DNA of 64,000 nucleotides from Ehretia macrophylla (taxonomy: Eukaryota > Streptophyta > Magnoliopsida > Boraginales > Ehretiaceae): positions 24,739,139 to 24,803,138 of the forward strand of contig CM075769.1 of the NCBI GenBank assembly GCA_037974665.1, written 5' to 3'. The notes below the pieces were generated by a model. It ran no database searches and was not told the origin of the DNA. It was given only the letters and a program-made list of their open reading frames with translations. Of the stretch, positions 37,009 to 49,430 are shown one piece after another; position 1 is the stretch's first letter, and the number at the start of each line of letters is the position of its first letter. Both the position numbers and the translations under genes were made by a program.

Positions 37009-38463
37009 TTGTTTAGCTCATAAGCCGGGACAGGGTCCTCGGTCTGGTGGGTAGTGATCCTTGAATGTGTGCTTGTTAAATGTGTCTTGAAAGTGTATGC
37101 TTGTATGTGAGATTGTGTGTCTTGACCTGAATGTGTGCTTCTATGTGATATAGTTATGTGTTATGTGTTAATTGTGTGCTAAGTGAAGTGAAGTGTCTAG
37201 TTTTGTATTGAATTGACCTATTGAATTAGCATCGTGAATCGAATCGACCTCGTGAATTGTTATTTGCTTGAAGTATTGCTTGTAATGTGTGTATTGAAAT
37301 GTCCTGAATTGGTTGTGCCGTGATTTGAATTGATTATGTTGTGCTTGACTTGATTGTCGTGCTTGAGTGACTTAGTTGAATAAACTATTTTACAAACTTG
37401 CTTGCATAATAGTTTAAGGCATGTGTATAAATATGATATCTTGGCATTCATACATGTCCAGTGGAAATGGTAAGTAAGTCCTCTTTCTCCCCTGAAGAAA
37501 GTGGTTCACAGCTGGCCTTTCAAAGTGTATGGATTGGCAGGAAATGAATGGCATTTTTATTTGGGAGTTGGTGTTTGTCTTTGGAGCTCGGTTATTGGCA
37601 TACTTCTAAGACTCTTCTTCGTGGTTGGCAATCATAAAAAAAAAAACTTTCATTGGGGTTTCTATATGATGGCTCTTGGTAGCATTCTTGTGGAATTCTT
37701 ATTGGGTTTCCTTATTGGCAAGGTTGTATGAAGTACTCATTTGGCAAACAGTGCAGGGGCCTCAGAGTTCGGTTTTGTATATTGTGCATCAGCTCGGTAT
37801 TTTTCCTTAGGGTTTTCGTCTAGCTGGGAAATTGGGTTTGTTATCTAACTTGATTGTCTTATTAGGCAATTCTTGGTACTTTCTTACTGGAGCATTGTTT
37901 GGGTATTTTCTTTGGCATCCCTTAGTTGGTTTGGTAAAGGGAATTCCTATCGGACTTATTGTGTAGTATTACTCTCGGTATTCTTTAGAATTCTTATTGG
38001 GCATTCTGCTAGTATTTTTCTTATTGGCATTTATTGGAAGATCCTACACTTGGAATTCTGCTTGGACTTATTATCTTGTATTGTCTACGACTTCTCCTTT
38101 GGCCTTTCCACTCAAGGGAAATCTATACTTGCTGTTTTACCAAGATGTTGCATTAGGGACTCGGTGATTTGAGGATTTCATTTAGAGATTGGCCTTTGGT
38201 ATTCTTCTCTATATACTTTTACAGAACTTTCAGCTAGGTCTACTTACGGCAATCGTCACTGCATGAGTATCTTTGCTTCAGTCTTTAGTTGGTATTTTCT
38301 CGGTATTCTTGGTTGGGATTTCTATTCAGGTTTTCCTACGAGCATCCTTATTCACTATCTTGCTCAGCAACCGATGAAGATTAGTCAGTGTTGGATTTCA
38401 GTGGATGCAGAGTTCTATTGGAAGAAGAATTGCGAGGACGCAATTGTTTTAAGGGGGTAAGGA
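37009..38463 (+). other. E interior, without recognisable gag/pol
   Basis: The first 60 bases after the primer site (AAGCCGGG..TCCTCGG..GTGGGTAGTG) match those of LTR H's leader and, on the minus strand, of M1. Next is a TGTG/ATGTG-rich leader (37060-37200). From 37500 to 38400 there is a T-rich stretch with many short runs like CTTATTGGCA(T/A)TT; several open frames occur but none resembles a known protein. The last 60 bases read FYWKKNCEDAIVLRG-stop, like the ends of the full pol genes here (NFEDEISLRGG), so the element seems to keep just the polypurine-tract end of a pol gene. Confidence 0.75.
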
Positions 38464-40675
38464 TGTGATAACCCGAACCCGGCATGCATTCAATGGCATT
38501 TAATTGCATTTAATTAAGTGTCATCTTAAATGTTAGTATTGAATTTCGTGTTTATTTTTAAGTTAAACATTTATTTGTAGCTTTATTTTCATATTTCTTT
38601 TAGAAGTAATTAAAATAATACTTGAGTTAATTATTTTAACGGAATAACAACTACTTTCATATTTATGTTAATCGGTTTTATTTTTCTTGCACCTTAATGC
38701 TCGATTTTCAATAAAATGAAAAGTAGCTCATAGCCGGAGTAAATTTTGAACTATGTTACTTCTCGAAAATTATATCTTCTTAAATTATTTAAGATTTAAT
38801 TGTTATTCTTTTATTGTCGTAAAGTGCATAGCATATCGAGAGCGATAGTTAGGAAATGATTTCTAGTCCTCAGCAAATAGTGAAAACTAGTGTTTAGTGT
38901 TTTAATTTTAGTAGTTTAGTTGTTATTAACTTGAATTTGATTTGTGATAGTTGTTTTAGCTTCAAAATGCATAAAATAAGCCTATTTGACCAAGTTTAAG
39001 TTAGCTTTGACCAAGGGCTTGACTTGTTGACTTGTTATCATCTTTTATAAGCTTAAAATAACAAGGAAAATAAAGAAAAAAAGCTGAAAACAGAATGCTA
39101 AGGGCCGAAAATATACAAGGAAGAAAAAAAAAACCTTTCAACTTCAAACTTCAATTTCTTCGCGGGAGCTTGTGCGGGGTGATTTCCGAGGCATCCAGCG
39201 TGGTTTTCCTAGCGTCTAAGAGCGTCTAAGGTGAGAGTTTCATGTTTATTTGCACATTTGAATGTTTTATGTGTTAACTTTAATTTTTGGGTTTTATCCG
39301 TAGAATGTTATTTTGAACATTTTGAGGCTTAAAGAATGTTCCCTAGCAATCGTAGAACATGTATTTATAGCTTTTAAACATTTTTTGCGGTTGAATATCC
39401 AAATTGAAATATAAATTGTTAATTGAATAGTAAATTGTGAATAGTAAATCCCCATTTCAATGAAGTTGCTCCGTTATGCGTTCTGTTAATGTAGGAAGGT
39501 ACTAGATAAGCTAGAATGCCTAAATGTGTGGTTTAATTGGATTGTGTAATGGAAAAATAGAAAAAAAATGGCTTAGTGAAAGTTGGGGTCGTTTAGGTCA
39601 AGTTCGGCATTTTATCGTTTTGCGTGATGGCATTGTCTCGGGAGGCCATGGAAGCACTTTTGGTGTAATTATGGCATTGGTTGGGTGTTTGGTTAGGGTA
39701 GCGATAGTTCAAACGAGCAAAGGAGGAAATCGGGACTTTGCGTGAATTCTAGGGTTAAGTAGGGTTTCGGGGTCTTTAGACGTGCCTTATAGTGACCTAG
39801 GAGGATTGGTGAAGTCGGTTTCCAAAACTCGTGGCTCGTTTGAAAGTAGAAGCGTTTTGAAAGTTGGGGTCATTTTGTGATTTTGTGTGTTTTCATAGTA
39901 TAATGCCTATAGAATGCTTAATAATGCTTGTTATGCTCGTTAAAGTTGATTATGATTGAATTTGTATGTCAATTGTTGATAATGCTAGTTAGTGTTGTTC
40001 TTGTTACTTTATTGCTTGTAATTGCTTATTGTGTGCTTATTGTATCGTATGTTGTTACTGACTTGCACTTCAGTGCCTTGCTCGATTATTGTTATATATA
40101 TCTTGTATTGCATTGCATAAGTGTCAAGCGCGTGAGTGATGGGCCTCTTTGGGTAGCCTCGGGTTGCCAGTGTTGGTTGCTCTAGCTCCGTGTCCTATTC
40201 CCTTTCTCGCTTGGGTTGCCGCCCAGGGAGTTTTGGGTCGTAGAATTGACAGAGTATGTCCGGAGTACTTTAAACGAAAGTTATAAGGTAGGTAAGCCGG
40301 CGCGTCATCGTTAAAGTCATCGAAGTCATGATCGGTACATTTCTCGCTCGAGTGAACCATAGCCTTCAGAGTGTGGTATAACTTTGAATGGTTGTGTTAA
40401 TGCTTTTATTAATTGGTTATTGTATTGATTGTTTATATTGAATGCTTGCTTGTCAATTATATTGCTTAGTTGTACCTATTTGCATTGCACGAGCTTCTTT
40501 CTCTCCACCTCGATATCTGTCTCGCCCTCACTGAGTATACGTGTTGTGTATACTCACTCCTCACCACCACATTTCAGGAAATGCCATGTTAGCTGAAAAC
40601 TTCGTGATTATGTGAAAGTTCGTGCTTAGATTGATTGATAGAACTCCTGGTCTTGAGATGGATCGGGGTGTCACA
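38464..40675 (+). mobile_element. E 3' LTR, with internal deletion
   Basis: 2,212 bp, against 2,708 bp for the 5' LTR. About 0.5 kb (matching 36460-36950) is missing at 40627, joining CGTGCTT to AGATTGATTG. Intron-like signals and the hairpin (40530-40555) are kept. It follows the polypurine tract TTTTAAGGGGGTAAGGA. Confidence 0.93.
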
Positions 40676-40680
40676 GTAGT

Positions 40681-41580
40681 AACCTTCCAAACCAAGGAAG
40701 CTGCGAACCTCTGTAACATTTTTCGGCCTTTTCCAAGACATCACCACTTCAATCTTAGTGGGATCTACTGAGATACCGTTCTGAGTAATCACATGGCCAA
40801 GAAAAGATATTTGTTGTAGCCAGAATTAACATTTGTTAAACTTCGCAAACAACTGATGCTCCTGTAGTTTCTATCGGACAAGTCATAGATGTTGCTCGTG
40901 CTCCGATTCAGTCTTAGAATATACTAAGATATCATCAATGAAGATTTCCATGAACTGGTCCAAGTACGACTGAAAGACTCAATGCATAAGATCCATGAAT
41001 GCTGCAAGTGCATTAGTTAGTCCAAAGGGCATAACTACAAATTCATAATGCCCATACTGAGTCTTGAAAGCAGACTTTGGAACATCCTCCGTACGAATCT
41101 GAAGCTGATAATACCCCTGCCTCAAGTCAAATTTAGAGTAGACTTTAGCTCCCTGAAATTGATCAAACAACTCATCAATCAGTGGCAAAGGATACTTATT
41201 CTTGATGGTCACCTGATTCAAACCCCGATAATCAATACATGATCGCAAGGTAGTATCATTCTTCTTCACAAATAAAATAGGTGATCCCCACGGTGAAGAA
41301 CTCTGTTGAATGAAACCCTTCTCTAATAACTCTTGCAATTGCGTTTTCAGCTCTTTAAGCTCAGCTGGTGCCAACCGGTATGCTGATTTAGAAATAGGTT
41401 GAGTACCGGAAATTAAATTGATCACAAACTCAATATCTCTCTCTGGCAGCAGTCTTGACAACTCCTCGGGAAATAAATTGGGATATTCCCGAATTATCGA
41501 AACTTCCTCCAGTTTTAGCCTATCAGATGGCTTGTTGATCAAATAAGCTAGATAACCCGAACACCCCTTACTCACTAGCT
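40681..41580 (-). pseudogene. pol: M1 reverse transcriptase
   Basis: Minus strand. Reads [73 protein letters not shown] (first catalytic Asp), [19 protein letters not shown] then a stop, and FIDDILVYS (40915-40945, catalytic Asp pair). A further segment [33 protein letters not shown] leads up to the E insertion. The frame is open for nearly 200 codons (40979-41575). It is more intact than the RT of G1. Confidence 0.9.
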
Positions 41581-41619
41581 TAATAGCTTTAATTGATGAG
41601 ATAATGAAACTCGTCTTAG

Positions 41620-42040
41620 CATCTCAGTTTCCCGCTACCTCAACCACCGGTTGCTCTGGCAACCGAAATTGCACCACCTTTGTTCTATAGTTTAACTAAG
41701 CATCATACTTGGCAAGCCAATCCATACCCAAGATAACATCATACTCTCGGATAGGACATAAGATAAGGTTCGAAGGAAAATCTTAACCTTTAACACGTAT
41801 TTTACAATCTTTACATTCTAAGCCAGTCACATATTTATCAATCAAATGAGTACTAAACTCAACCACATAAGGTAACTCCTCAGGTTGCACATTAACACAT
41901 TGCACACAGGTAGGAGTAATGAAAGAATGTGTAGCGCCAGAATCAATCAATACTTTAACAAGTTGATTGAGTATAAGAAAGTTACCTTTCACAACTGCCG
42001 CTGCCTCAATTAATTCCTTCAAGTCCACTGCGTAGGCCCG
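41620..42040 (-). pseudogene. M1 aspartic protease
   Basis: Minus strand. The active-site block is VLIDSGATHSFITPTCV (41905-41960), with the full DSGA motif; the second block ILGMDWLAKYDA follows near 41705-41740. In-frame stops lie at 41780 and near 41695. Retropepsin-type, part of the gag-pol polyprotein, between the gag zinc knuckles and RT. Confidence 0.85.
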
Positions 42041-42114
42041 AGCCTGTACCCGCTGCTGCTGAAGTGCACTACCTGCAGGTCTACCCTGATAACCCTGGGT
42101 CGTTGGTCGACCCT

Positions 42115-43291
42115 CAAAATTCTACCACTTGGGACTGTCTCACACTCTATGTTGGTTGTTGCCGCAACCCAAGCATGTCCCTGCCTTCATCCGACAATTA
42201 GCCTCCAGATGACCCCAACATTTACAGAAAACGCATTGCAGAGCTGGGGTACTGATATTGCCTCCCAAAGAACCAGAAGCTGAATAAGCAGTTGCACCAG
42301 TCTGCTGCTAAGTTCTCGCAACATTCGGCCTGTACTGACCTTGAGACTGGGTCGGCCTCTGCTGTGACTGTGCCTAATAGGATCCCTACTGAAACTGGGG
42401 CCTGTAATTACTCTGCTGCCCCTGAGGTTTGAAAGAACCCTACTGCACTGGTGGCCTGTAAACACTCTGCTGCACTAAAGGCCTATAAACAACCTGCTGA
42501 CTCTGAGGTTGAAACGGCCTCTTACTAGCCTGACTAGAACTAGCCTGCTCCTATTTCATTTTTTCCAACCTAGAAGTTGCATTAAAAGTTTCAGAAAACT
42601 CATCATACTGTATCAAGGCCATCACATCCTGAATCTCTGGCCTTAGACCCCTAATGAACCTCCGGGTCTTCTGTTCCTGATCTGCCACAAACTCCGGAGT
42701 ATACTGGGACAGCCTAGTAAAGTTGGCCTTGTACTGGGACACTATAGACTTACCCTGAACCAGAGAAGTGAATTCCTCATCCCGTCGTTCCCGTGCAATC
42801 CTCGGGACATATTTGGCTCGAAACTCCCAAAAAATCTTAGCCCAGATATAGGGAGTACCCCATGCTTCCCAATCTGACCTCACTGTACTCCACCATTCCT
42901 CTGCCTCATCATCAAATAGAAATATCACAAAGGTAACCTTCCTATCATTAGTGTAATCAAGTGGGTCAAATATTTTCTCAATCTTATTGATCCAAGCCTC
43001 AGCTTTCCGATCATTAGGCGTACCCTGAAACCTCGGTGGATAGTACCCCAAGAATTCCTTTAACAGACTACCTCCACGGTAACCACCCTGTACATTATGC
43101 ATCAGCGTCTGCACGTTATGTACCTGAGCAGCTTGCCCGGCCAGAATCTGTGATTGCCCCACTGTGACCTCTGTCATTCGGTCCATAGCCATTGCAATAC
43201 GGTCATAACCTTGGTCTCGGCCCAGTGCCACATTTCCCTGTTCCTCATTACCTCTCTGAGGCCTACCACGGGTTCTCAGTCATCCAGCCAT
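42115..43291 (-). pseudogene. gag: M1 gag
   Basis: Minus strand. The start is taken as the ATG at 43291-43289 (MAG, then a stop at codon 4, then LRTRGRPQRGNEEQ), followed by an open stretch of 226 codons (43231-42551): LLKEFLGYYPPRFQGTPND, ADEEW-like DDEAEEWWSTVRSDWE, FRAKYVPRIARERRDEEF and RFIRGLRPEIQDVMA. This is the retrotransposon capsid fold family. After a stop at 42551 come a Q-rich linker and two CX2CX4HX4C-type zinc knuckles (42120-42240); the second ends in a stop. It is the best-preserved gag in the window. Confidence 0.88.
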
Positions 43292-43309
43292 TCTACTAAC
43301 AAAGAGTTA

Positions 43310-43536
43310 GCATAGGTTATAACACGTAGACAGACTATATACAATGAATAGCACATAGACAACAAATATCACGTAAGGCACGTAGATCACATAAGGGTTA
43401 GTCACATAAAAAGGTTAATCACATAATCACAAAATCATATTAACATATAATTTACTTTTATTTCACTTCATACAAACTTTCATGCTAAGACCACTGCCCA
43501 CATACCGAGAATGACCTGGCTGACAACTAAACATGC
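43310..43536 (-). other. M1 leader between primer site and gag
   Basis: Non-coding. The first 55 bases after the primer site (43480-43536, sense TTAG..CAGCCAGG..TCTCGG..TGTGGGCAGTGGTCTT) match the leaders of E and LTR H. The rest has many TTATGTGA-type repeats, as in the LTR H leader. Confidence 0.65.
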
Positions 43537-43548
43537 GCTTTGATACCA
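43537..43548 (-). other. Primer binding site of M1
   Basis: Sense TGGTATCAAAGC, one change from the tRNA-Met site TGGTATCAGAGC, five bases inside the LTR end. Confidence 0.85.
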
Positions 43549-43553
43549 CTAAA

Positions 43554-46500
43554 TGTCACGCCCTAACTTGACCCCACTTACGATCAGTCAGGATGTAATG
43601 AAATTTTGGTAATATAACGTTTGTAAGATGGACAACATGAGTCTAAACCAATCCTTTATAACATCACACACCCAACTACAACTTGAACAACAACTCCAAC
43701 CACCATTCGTTAACATCCACCACCTCTACATTCATTCGTTATACAACCATACAACATACCAACCACAAGTCATACGCCTCCGTTTCAACAACATACGACA
43801 AACTATACTATACATATGCATAACATATATAAAACTAGTCTAGCAACTTGTTCATATTCCAAAAATAAGACAACTTGCTAGCATTATATTTTCACTATCG
43901 TTTAAACATCTTATACAATACAACCTTTAAAGTGTTAAACATTACAACATATTTCATATTACAGAACAACAAAGAAGCATTCCAGCAAAGACATCAAGGA
44001 CAAGACTCTTGCACATTTGACTCATCCACAAAATGCTCGTACTCAGTCTCTTGAGGTATGTACCCTAACTCCGGCTCGGTAACACCTGAAAGTCAGCAAA
44101 GAGGGTGAGCTTATACAACACAAAGCTCAATGAGGGTTCGAAAGATGTTTTGGAAACAATTTTCTTTACCAATTGGGAAAACACTATAGGAGCAATAACA
44201 TTCAGTAAACTTCACCATCATTAACAATTCAACTTAAACAACACAAATAACCATTCACTTTAAAAAGGATACACTTGTTGGTGTAGCTCCATACGCCATC
44301 ACGATCTCAACCAACTTCTTATAACTCCCACTGATACATTTCAGAAGTACCTCAACTAGCCCACACACTCCATGGCACTCTCCGACCACACAAGATAAAG
44401 GTAACACATGATAGCTGTGTCAGTAACCCAACAAGCCCGATGCGGCCTGAGGTGACACAACACTATCATGGCTTTCATCAGACAACACTTAACATTTAAC
44501 ATTCCGAGAGACCAACAAAGTAGGTTGTCACTTGGCACTTCAACAATCATCAACACTTTCAACAACACTACAACAACTCAACAATTAATCAAACAATTAA
44601 GACACCTAAGTTAGATGACAAAGTAGGTAACCCAACTTAACATACATTACCACATGCATTCAAACCCGAACCTACTCAACAACAACCCAAGAATCAACTA
44701 CACAAACACAACCAAACAACTAAAGACAACATTTTAACATTTCAAAGAAAGATTACACAAACTTCTAAAATTCATAACTTACAATCTACTAATCAAACGA
44801 CCCCGAACCTTTTCCTAACACTCAACCACACATGTATCTACATTAACCCCCTCGAAAACCAACCAAAAGCCATCAAAAATAAGCCCAACAAGCCTAACTT
44901 TGGTAATGCACCTTGGCTGAATTTTTTGACATTTTACTATGACATTCAAATTGAAAATTTGGCATTACAACATTACTACACAATTACTAATGTCACGCCC
45001 CAACTTGACCCCTCCTATAATCAGTCAGGACGCAATGGAATTTCGGCAGTATAACGACAGTAAATAGAATACCGAGGTTCTAAACCAACCTCATTAATAA
45101 CATTAAACCTCCAATTCTATAACCATACAAACAATAACTTCTCAACAGCATAACAACAAACAACATAACCATAATATACAATAATCAGTCTTTGTTATCT
45201 GCCTCCGTTCCAACATAACATACAATACCTCAACCTTATCATACATTTCAAAAGTAAGTTGAGACACATTTACAACTTAACCATAGACAAAAGAAAACCA
45301 CTAAGTTAACATCATTTGGATCATCATCTTTTCAACATCTATTACAATAAGAACCATAAAGCATATAAAAGTCTACTAAGCTAATGTACATGACATTAAA
45401 CAACATAAAATCATGGATAAGACTCAGGAACATATGACTCATCCACGTAAGGCACATTTTCCACATTCTCCTCTTCAGGAGGCACGTACCCGTAATCCTG
45501 CGATAGTACACCTGTATGCATGCAATAATAGAGAGTGGGCTTATATACATAAGCCCAGTGAGGATCCGATAGATCTCGAGAAAGGTCTACTAAACTCCTT
45601 GGAATAATCCTTTGAGTCAGTAAACACACAATAACACAAATAATACTATCATCACATAGCTATATAACCAATCAATAAAGGATACTCTATTTGGTGTAGC
45701 TCCAAACGCCATCACGATCTCAACCGTTCTTCTTATAACTCCCCATTACTCACGCACCCGAGGTACCTCACTAGCCCCTCCCTCCATGACACCTCCGTCA
45801 TGCGAGCTAGGGGTAGCCTATGGCAGTCATGCCGTTATCAACCCGACAGCCCAACGCTGCCCGAGAGGTGGCACACATATACCAAGACTCCATAATCATC
45901 ATCAATCATCAATCAATCAATCAATTGGGAGTTCAGCAACGAAAGTGCCCGATTCCCGAATTCAATAATAATCAATCAATCAATTGGGAGATCAGCAACA
46001 AAAGTGCCCGATTCCCGAACTCAATAATAATCAATCAATAACTTAGTTAGATGACAAAGTAGGCCATCTAACCGGACATGCATCATATACACAATTAAAC
46101 TCTAAATTACTCATCAACAACTCACCATTCAACACTCAAACACAACCCAATCATCTAAAGGCATCGTTCAAGAAATTAAAGAATGACAACCTAAATTTCT
46201 AAAATTCATAACTTACAATCTATTAATCCAAACATTGCCAAATCAGTTTCTATCACTCACCCATTCAACCCACTACATTATCCCTCTCGAAAATCCACCA
46301 TAACACCTCCAAATCATGCCCGATAACCCTAAAACCCTAGGATGTCTTGGCTGGATTTTCTGGATTTTCACACGAACAATGTAATCAAAAATTCGGCATT
46401 ACAACAGCGCTAACACGTAATTATCAAGTATTTAGAAATTGACGGCAATCGATTTCGATCAATACAACTCATTTAATTCAACTTTGAACATTTTAATCAA

Positions 46501-48454
46501 AATTAAATACCCGGAAAATAAAAATTATGCTACATCTGACAGAAATTCGTAGTATTGCATCAAAATGATCCCTAGCATGCAAGGAGCAATAATCTATCAT
46601 CAGATTTCAATTCTAACGGTTAAATTTCATTTATGAGCAAAAGTATAAAAATGACATTTTGAGATCCAGAATTTTTCTCTCACCTTTGATGCAATATAAG
46701 CCTACGAATGCGTGCTATGCGTGCCCAACAAGCAGAATCCAAGTCGGTGAGAAGTTCTACGGACAAAAACCAAGTTTTTCTTTGAAAAATTGGATTGAAA
46801 AGCTTTGAAATCTCTTTCTTTTTCTCTCTTCTCCCTCTCGGCAATGTGTGTGTTTGTGAAGTATGTTTTGTGTTGTGTGAGTGTGTGTAGGTGATAGTAT
46901 ATAATTAAAAGCTTAGTCAATTAAAAAAAATGCAAAGTCAAAGTAGTTTAAGTTAGTATTTTTGTGTTTTCTTGACTTTAAATGCATTTTCTTGATTACC
47001 AAAGTTCAAAACAATTTATTCAACACCCAATCTAGCTCAAGTAAATTATTTTTAGGTGACAAGAAGTTTTACAATCCAACAATTTCACCCGAGTCGGCTT
47101 AAAACTCGTTTTTCGCAAAAGTCAGTGTAAAAACCCTAATAAATTCTTAAGCCGATTTTAAAACCGTTTTTATCAAACACATGTCTATTAAAGTCCGTGG
47201 ACTAGGTCTAGAAGGGTTAAAAAGACCAGTTTCAAAATTTTAGCGGACGTGCGTCCAAAATACTATTCACTAAAAATCGACGATAAAATTTATGATCCCG
47301 TTTTTTATGAAAATTTCATGAATGCACATTTAGCACATATTAGGAGTATTGACATCAAAATTATAACTTTCTAAGTCCTATAGCACATAAACAGATCATA
47401 TGCACGCAAAATGAGGTATAGCACGTAAAACGAGATAAGCAGGAAAGTGGGGTTTCACAACTAACAAGCCTATAGAAGCAACTACAACTACAATTATTCA
47501 AATATAAGCCAAATAATCAATTTAAATATCCAAAAAATAAAAATACAAGCTACTACCATTCAAAATGGCTAAAAATGCATATAATTGGTCCTTATCATCT
47601 ACTAAGAAATAATCTAACATCAATTTAACAAAAATAACCACTACAATTGCATCAACCAAAAACTCAACTCAACTTTGAAATAATGAACTTTATTTTTCCC
47701 TCACCTTTGATGCAAAGTGATGTTAGGAATGTGTAGAATGGATGCCCAACAAGCAATTTCAAGCTTTAAATGAAGTTATTTGGCCTTGAATTGCAAAATC
47801 TATGAGAAATTTGCTTTGAAAACCTAACAAACTAATTTTATTTTCTTCCTTGGAGCCTCTCGGCCTTGTGTGTGAGTTTTGAGTATGTTTTATGCGTTGT
47901 TTTCATGTAATGTGTATGTATAATGTATATATAATGCTAAGTCAACAAAATAAGTTAAAGTCAAAGTTGTCAACACTTAGTATTTTAGTTAGTTTTAGTC
48001 TATTTTGCTTATATATGTATATATATTAACTGAAATACTAGGTTTTAGTAGACTATTTTTTAGGACAACATTATATGTATAAGCATATTTAAGCATTTAT
48101 ATACATACAATCAAAATAAAATGCTTAGTATTGCAAAAGAAGATGATAAATCCATTTAAATTCTTAATTCGTTTCAGAATCAGTTTTTTATCAAACACGG
48201 GTCTATTAATAACACAAGACTAGGTTTTAAAATGTTTAAAAGACCCGTTTCAAAATTCCAGAGGACGTGTCTTAAAATATTATTCACAAAACTCAACGAT
48301 AAAATTTCAATGCAGATTTTTATGAAAATTTCATGAATGCTCACATATCATGTAATAGAAGTTATAATTTTATAATTAACATATTTTAATTCATATAACA
48401 TATAAAAAAGTCAAAACATGTACTTTCACATAAAGGAAATTTTGGAGTTTCACA
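43554..48454 (-). mobile_element. M1 5' LTR, interrupted by LTR P
   Basis: Its own sequence is 43554-44990 and 47465-48454. The tail frame is intact here (GVTEPELGYIPQETEY..VQESCP-stop, 44000-44085). The putative intron runs 44086-47704, 1,145 bp without the insert and one duplication. It pairs with the 3' LTR at 30287. Confidence 0.9.
44991..47459 (-). mobile_element. Solo LTR P (Ty3/gypsy)
   Basis: TGTCACGCCCC at the left, GGGGTTTCACA at the right, 2,469 bp, ACTAA at 44986-44990 and 47460-47464. Same family as the M2 LTR (61144-63482). Putative intron 45512-46683 (1,172 bp). The hairpin TGGGCTTA/TAAGCCCA (45536-45543 with 45550-45557) is perfect. Tail frame GVLSQDYGYVPPEEEN..DESYVPESYP-stop at 45413-45511. 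Confidence 0.92.
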
Positions 48455-48493
48455 GTATCAAAGACTATACTATTAAAAATTGGGGTCGTGACA
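48455..48493 (+). mobile_element. LTR X, 3' terminal fragment
   Basis: Last bases of LTR X, ending GGGGTCGTGACA, directly after M1 and its duplication GTATC. A primer-site-like sequence follows, so LTR X was a 5' LTR. Confidence 0.7.
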
Positions 48494-48495
48494 AG

Positions 48496-48507
48496 TGGTA
48501 TAAGAGC
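48496..48507 (+). other. Primer binding site behind LTR X
   Basis: TGGTATAAGAGC, one change from the tRNA-Met site, two bases after the LTR end. Confidence 0.75.
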
Positions 48508-48893
48508 TTAAGGTTACGACCCTTATGGATGGATTAGAATTATGACCTTCTAGAATGGTATTTTAAAAATGACCTTTTGTGCATAAGTCTTGATCAGGAA
48601 CTTTGGATTAGGAGCTACAAGTTATGGTTCTGTGGATTGAAGTTTGACTACAATGGTTATATGTACTAGTTGGATTGCTTCTTTGAATTGAAGTTATAGG
48701 TTATTTAATTGATGAGTTTTCGGTACGAATAGCTAGCCTTCTAACTACTTGATTCCACGTAGATGATTCTAGTATTTATGTATTGGGAAGATAGTTTTGA
48801 AGTGATTGTATGATTGCTCAGATTCTCTAGGTCTCCTTAGTGTCTTGTTATAGTGAGAGAGATAGATTACAAGATTTGATTTAATGGTGTGTA
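48508..48893 (+). other. Leader of the LTR X element, first part
   Basis: Non-coding. From about 48800 on (AGTGATTGTATGAxTxCTCAG, TTAGTGTCTTGTT, GATTTGATTTA) it matches 54510-54590 in the leader of LTR H. Interrupted by LTR C2; GTGTA is duplicated at 48889-48893 and 51065-51069. Confidence 0.6.
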
Positions 48894-49430
48894 TGTAATA
48901 CCCGAGCCCGACCATGCATTTATAAGTATTTATTTATATTTATTTCTTTCGTTATTTTTGAAAAATGTGCCGTTGTGATTATTTGCCTACATTTAATCTA
49001 TAGTTAATTGTCTTACGATTTAAAAATTAATTGGTATTACGATTAATAGTAACTTATTATTACGTCTTCTTATAGCTTGAATTAACATTAAGCTTAGGGT
49101 CATTATAGGGATGTAAAGCTTGATATCATGACCAAGTAAACCTTTTTAGCTGCTTACCAGAGTATGGGTGATTTCTTTTAACTTTTTGGGCTATTTCTGT
49201 TGTTTTATGATTTTAGGAGTTTTGGGCCGAAAAAGGGGTTTCACTTCGGGGCCAATTATAGGAAAATAGAGACCCTATCGTGAAAAACGGACATACGCCA
49301 TCCTTCTTTTAACTTGTACTACTTAATGGTGAACTTTGGCAAAATTGTATTTCAGCCCGAAAATACGAAAATCAGGGCACCTGCGTACAAAACGGGCAAA
49401 AAGTGAAACGTTTGTGTCACTCTCAGGGAG

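Larger units (their letters stand above)
34287..40675 (+). mobile_element. E, non-autonomous LTR element (LARD-like)
   Basis: 6,389 bp with LTRs at both ends, 5-bp duplication GTAGT, a perfect tRNA-Met primer site and a polypurine tract, but an interior of only about 1.47 kb with no gag, protease, RT or integrase. This fits a large retrotransposon derivative moved in trans by a gypsy element. The LTRs are much alike (roughly one difference per 20-30 bases by eye), so it is younger than its host M1. It is inserted in the M1 RT-RNase H region in the opposite orientation. Confidence 0.93.
30287..48454 (-). mobile_element. M1, complete Ty3/gypsy element (chromovirus), interrupted
   Basis: Left end TGTCACACCCC, right end GGAGTTTCACA, 5-bp duplication GTATC on both sides (30282-30286, 48455-48459). 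Order on the minus strand: 5' LTR (48454-43554), primer site, leader, gag, PR, RT, RH, IN, polypurine tract, 3' LTR (32748-30287). Two later insertions sit in it: E (34287-40675) in pol and solo LTR P (44991-47459) in the 5' LTR. Without them it is about 9.3 kb. All genes carry stops or frameshifts and the integrase core is missing. Confidence 0.93.

Noticed and set aside
36997-37020. Possible tRNA fragment
   Set aside because: It is the primer binding site that pairs with tRNA-Met; no tRNA cloverleaf is present.
37501-38460. Three consecutive open frames rich in F, L, W and G in the E interior, looking like membrane proteins
   Set aside because: The sequence is T-rich with CTTATTGGCATT-like repeats, which gives F/L/I/G codons by composition. 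Only the last 15 or so codons resemble a pol end.
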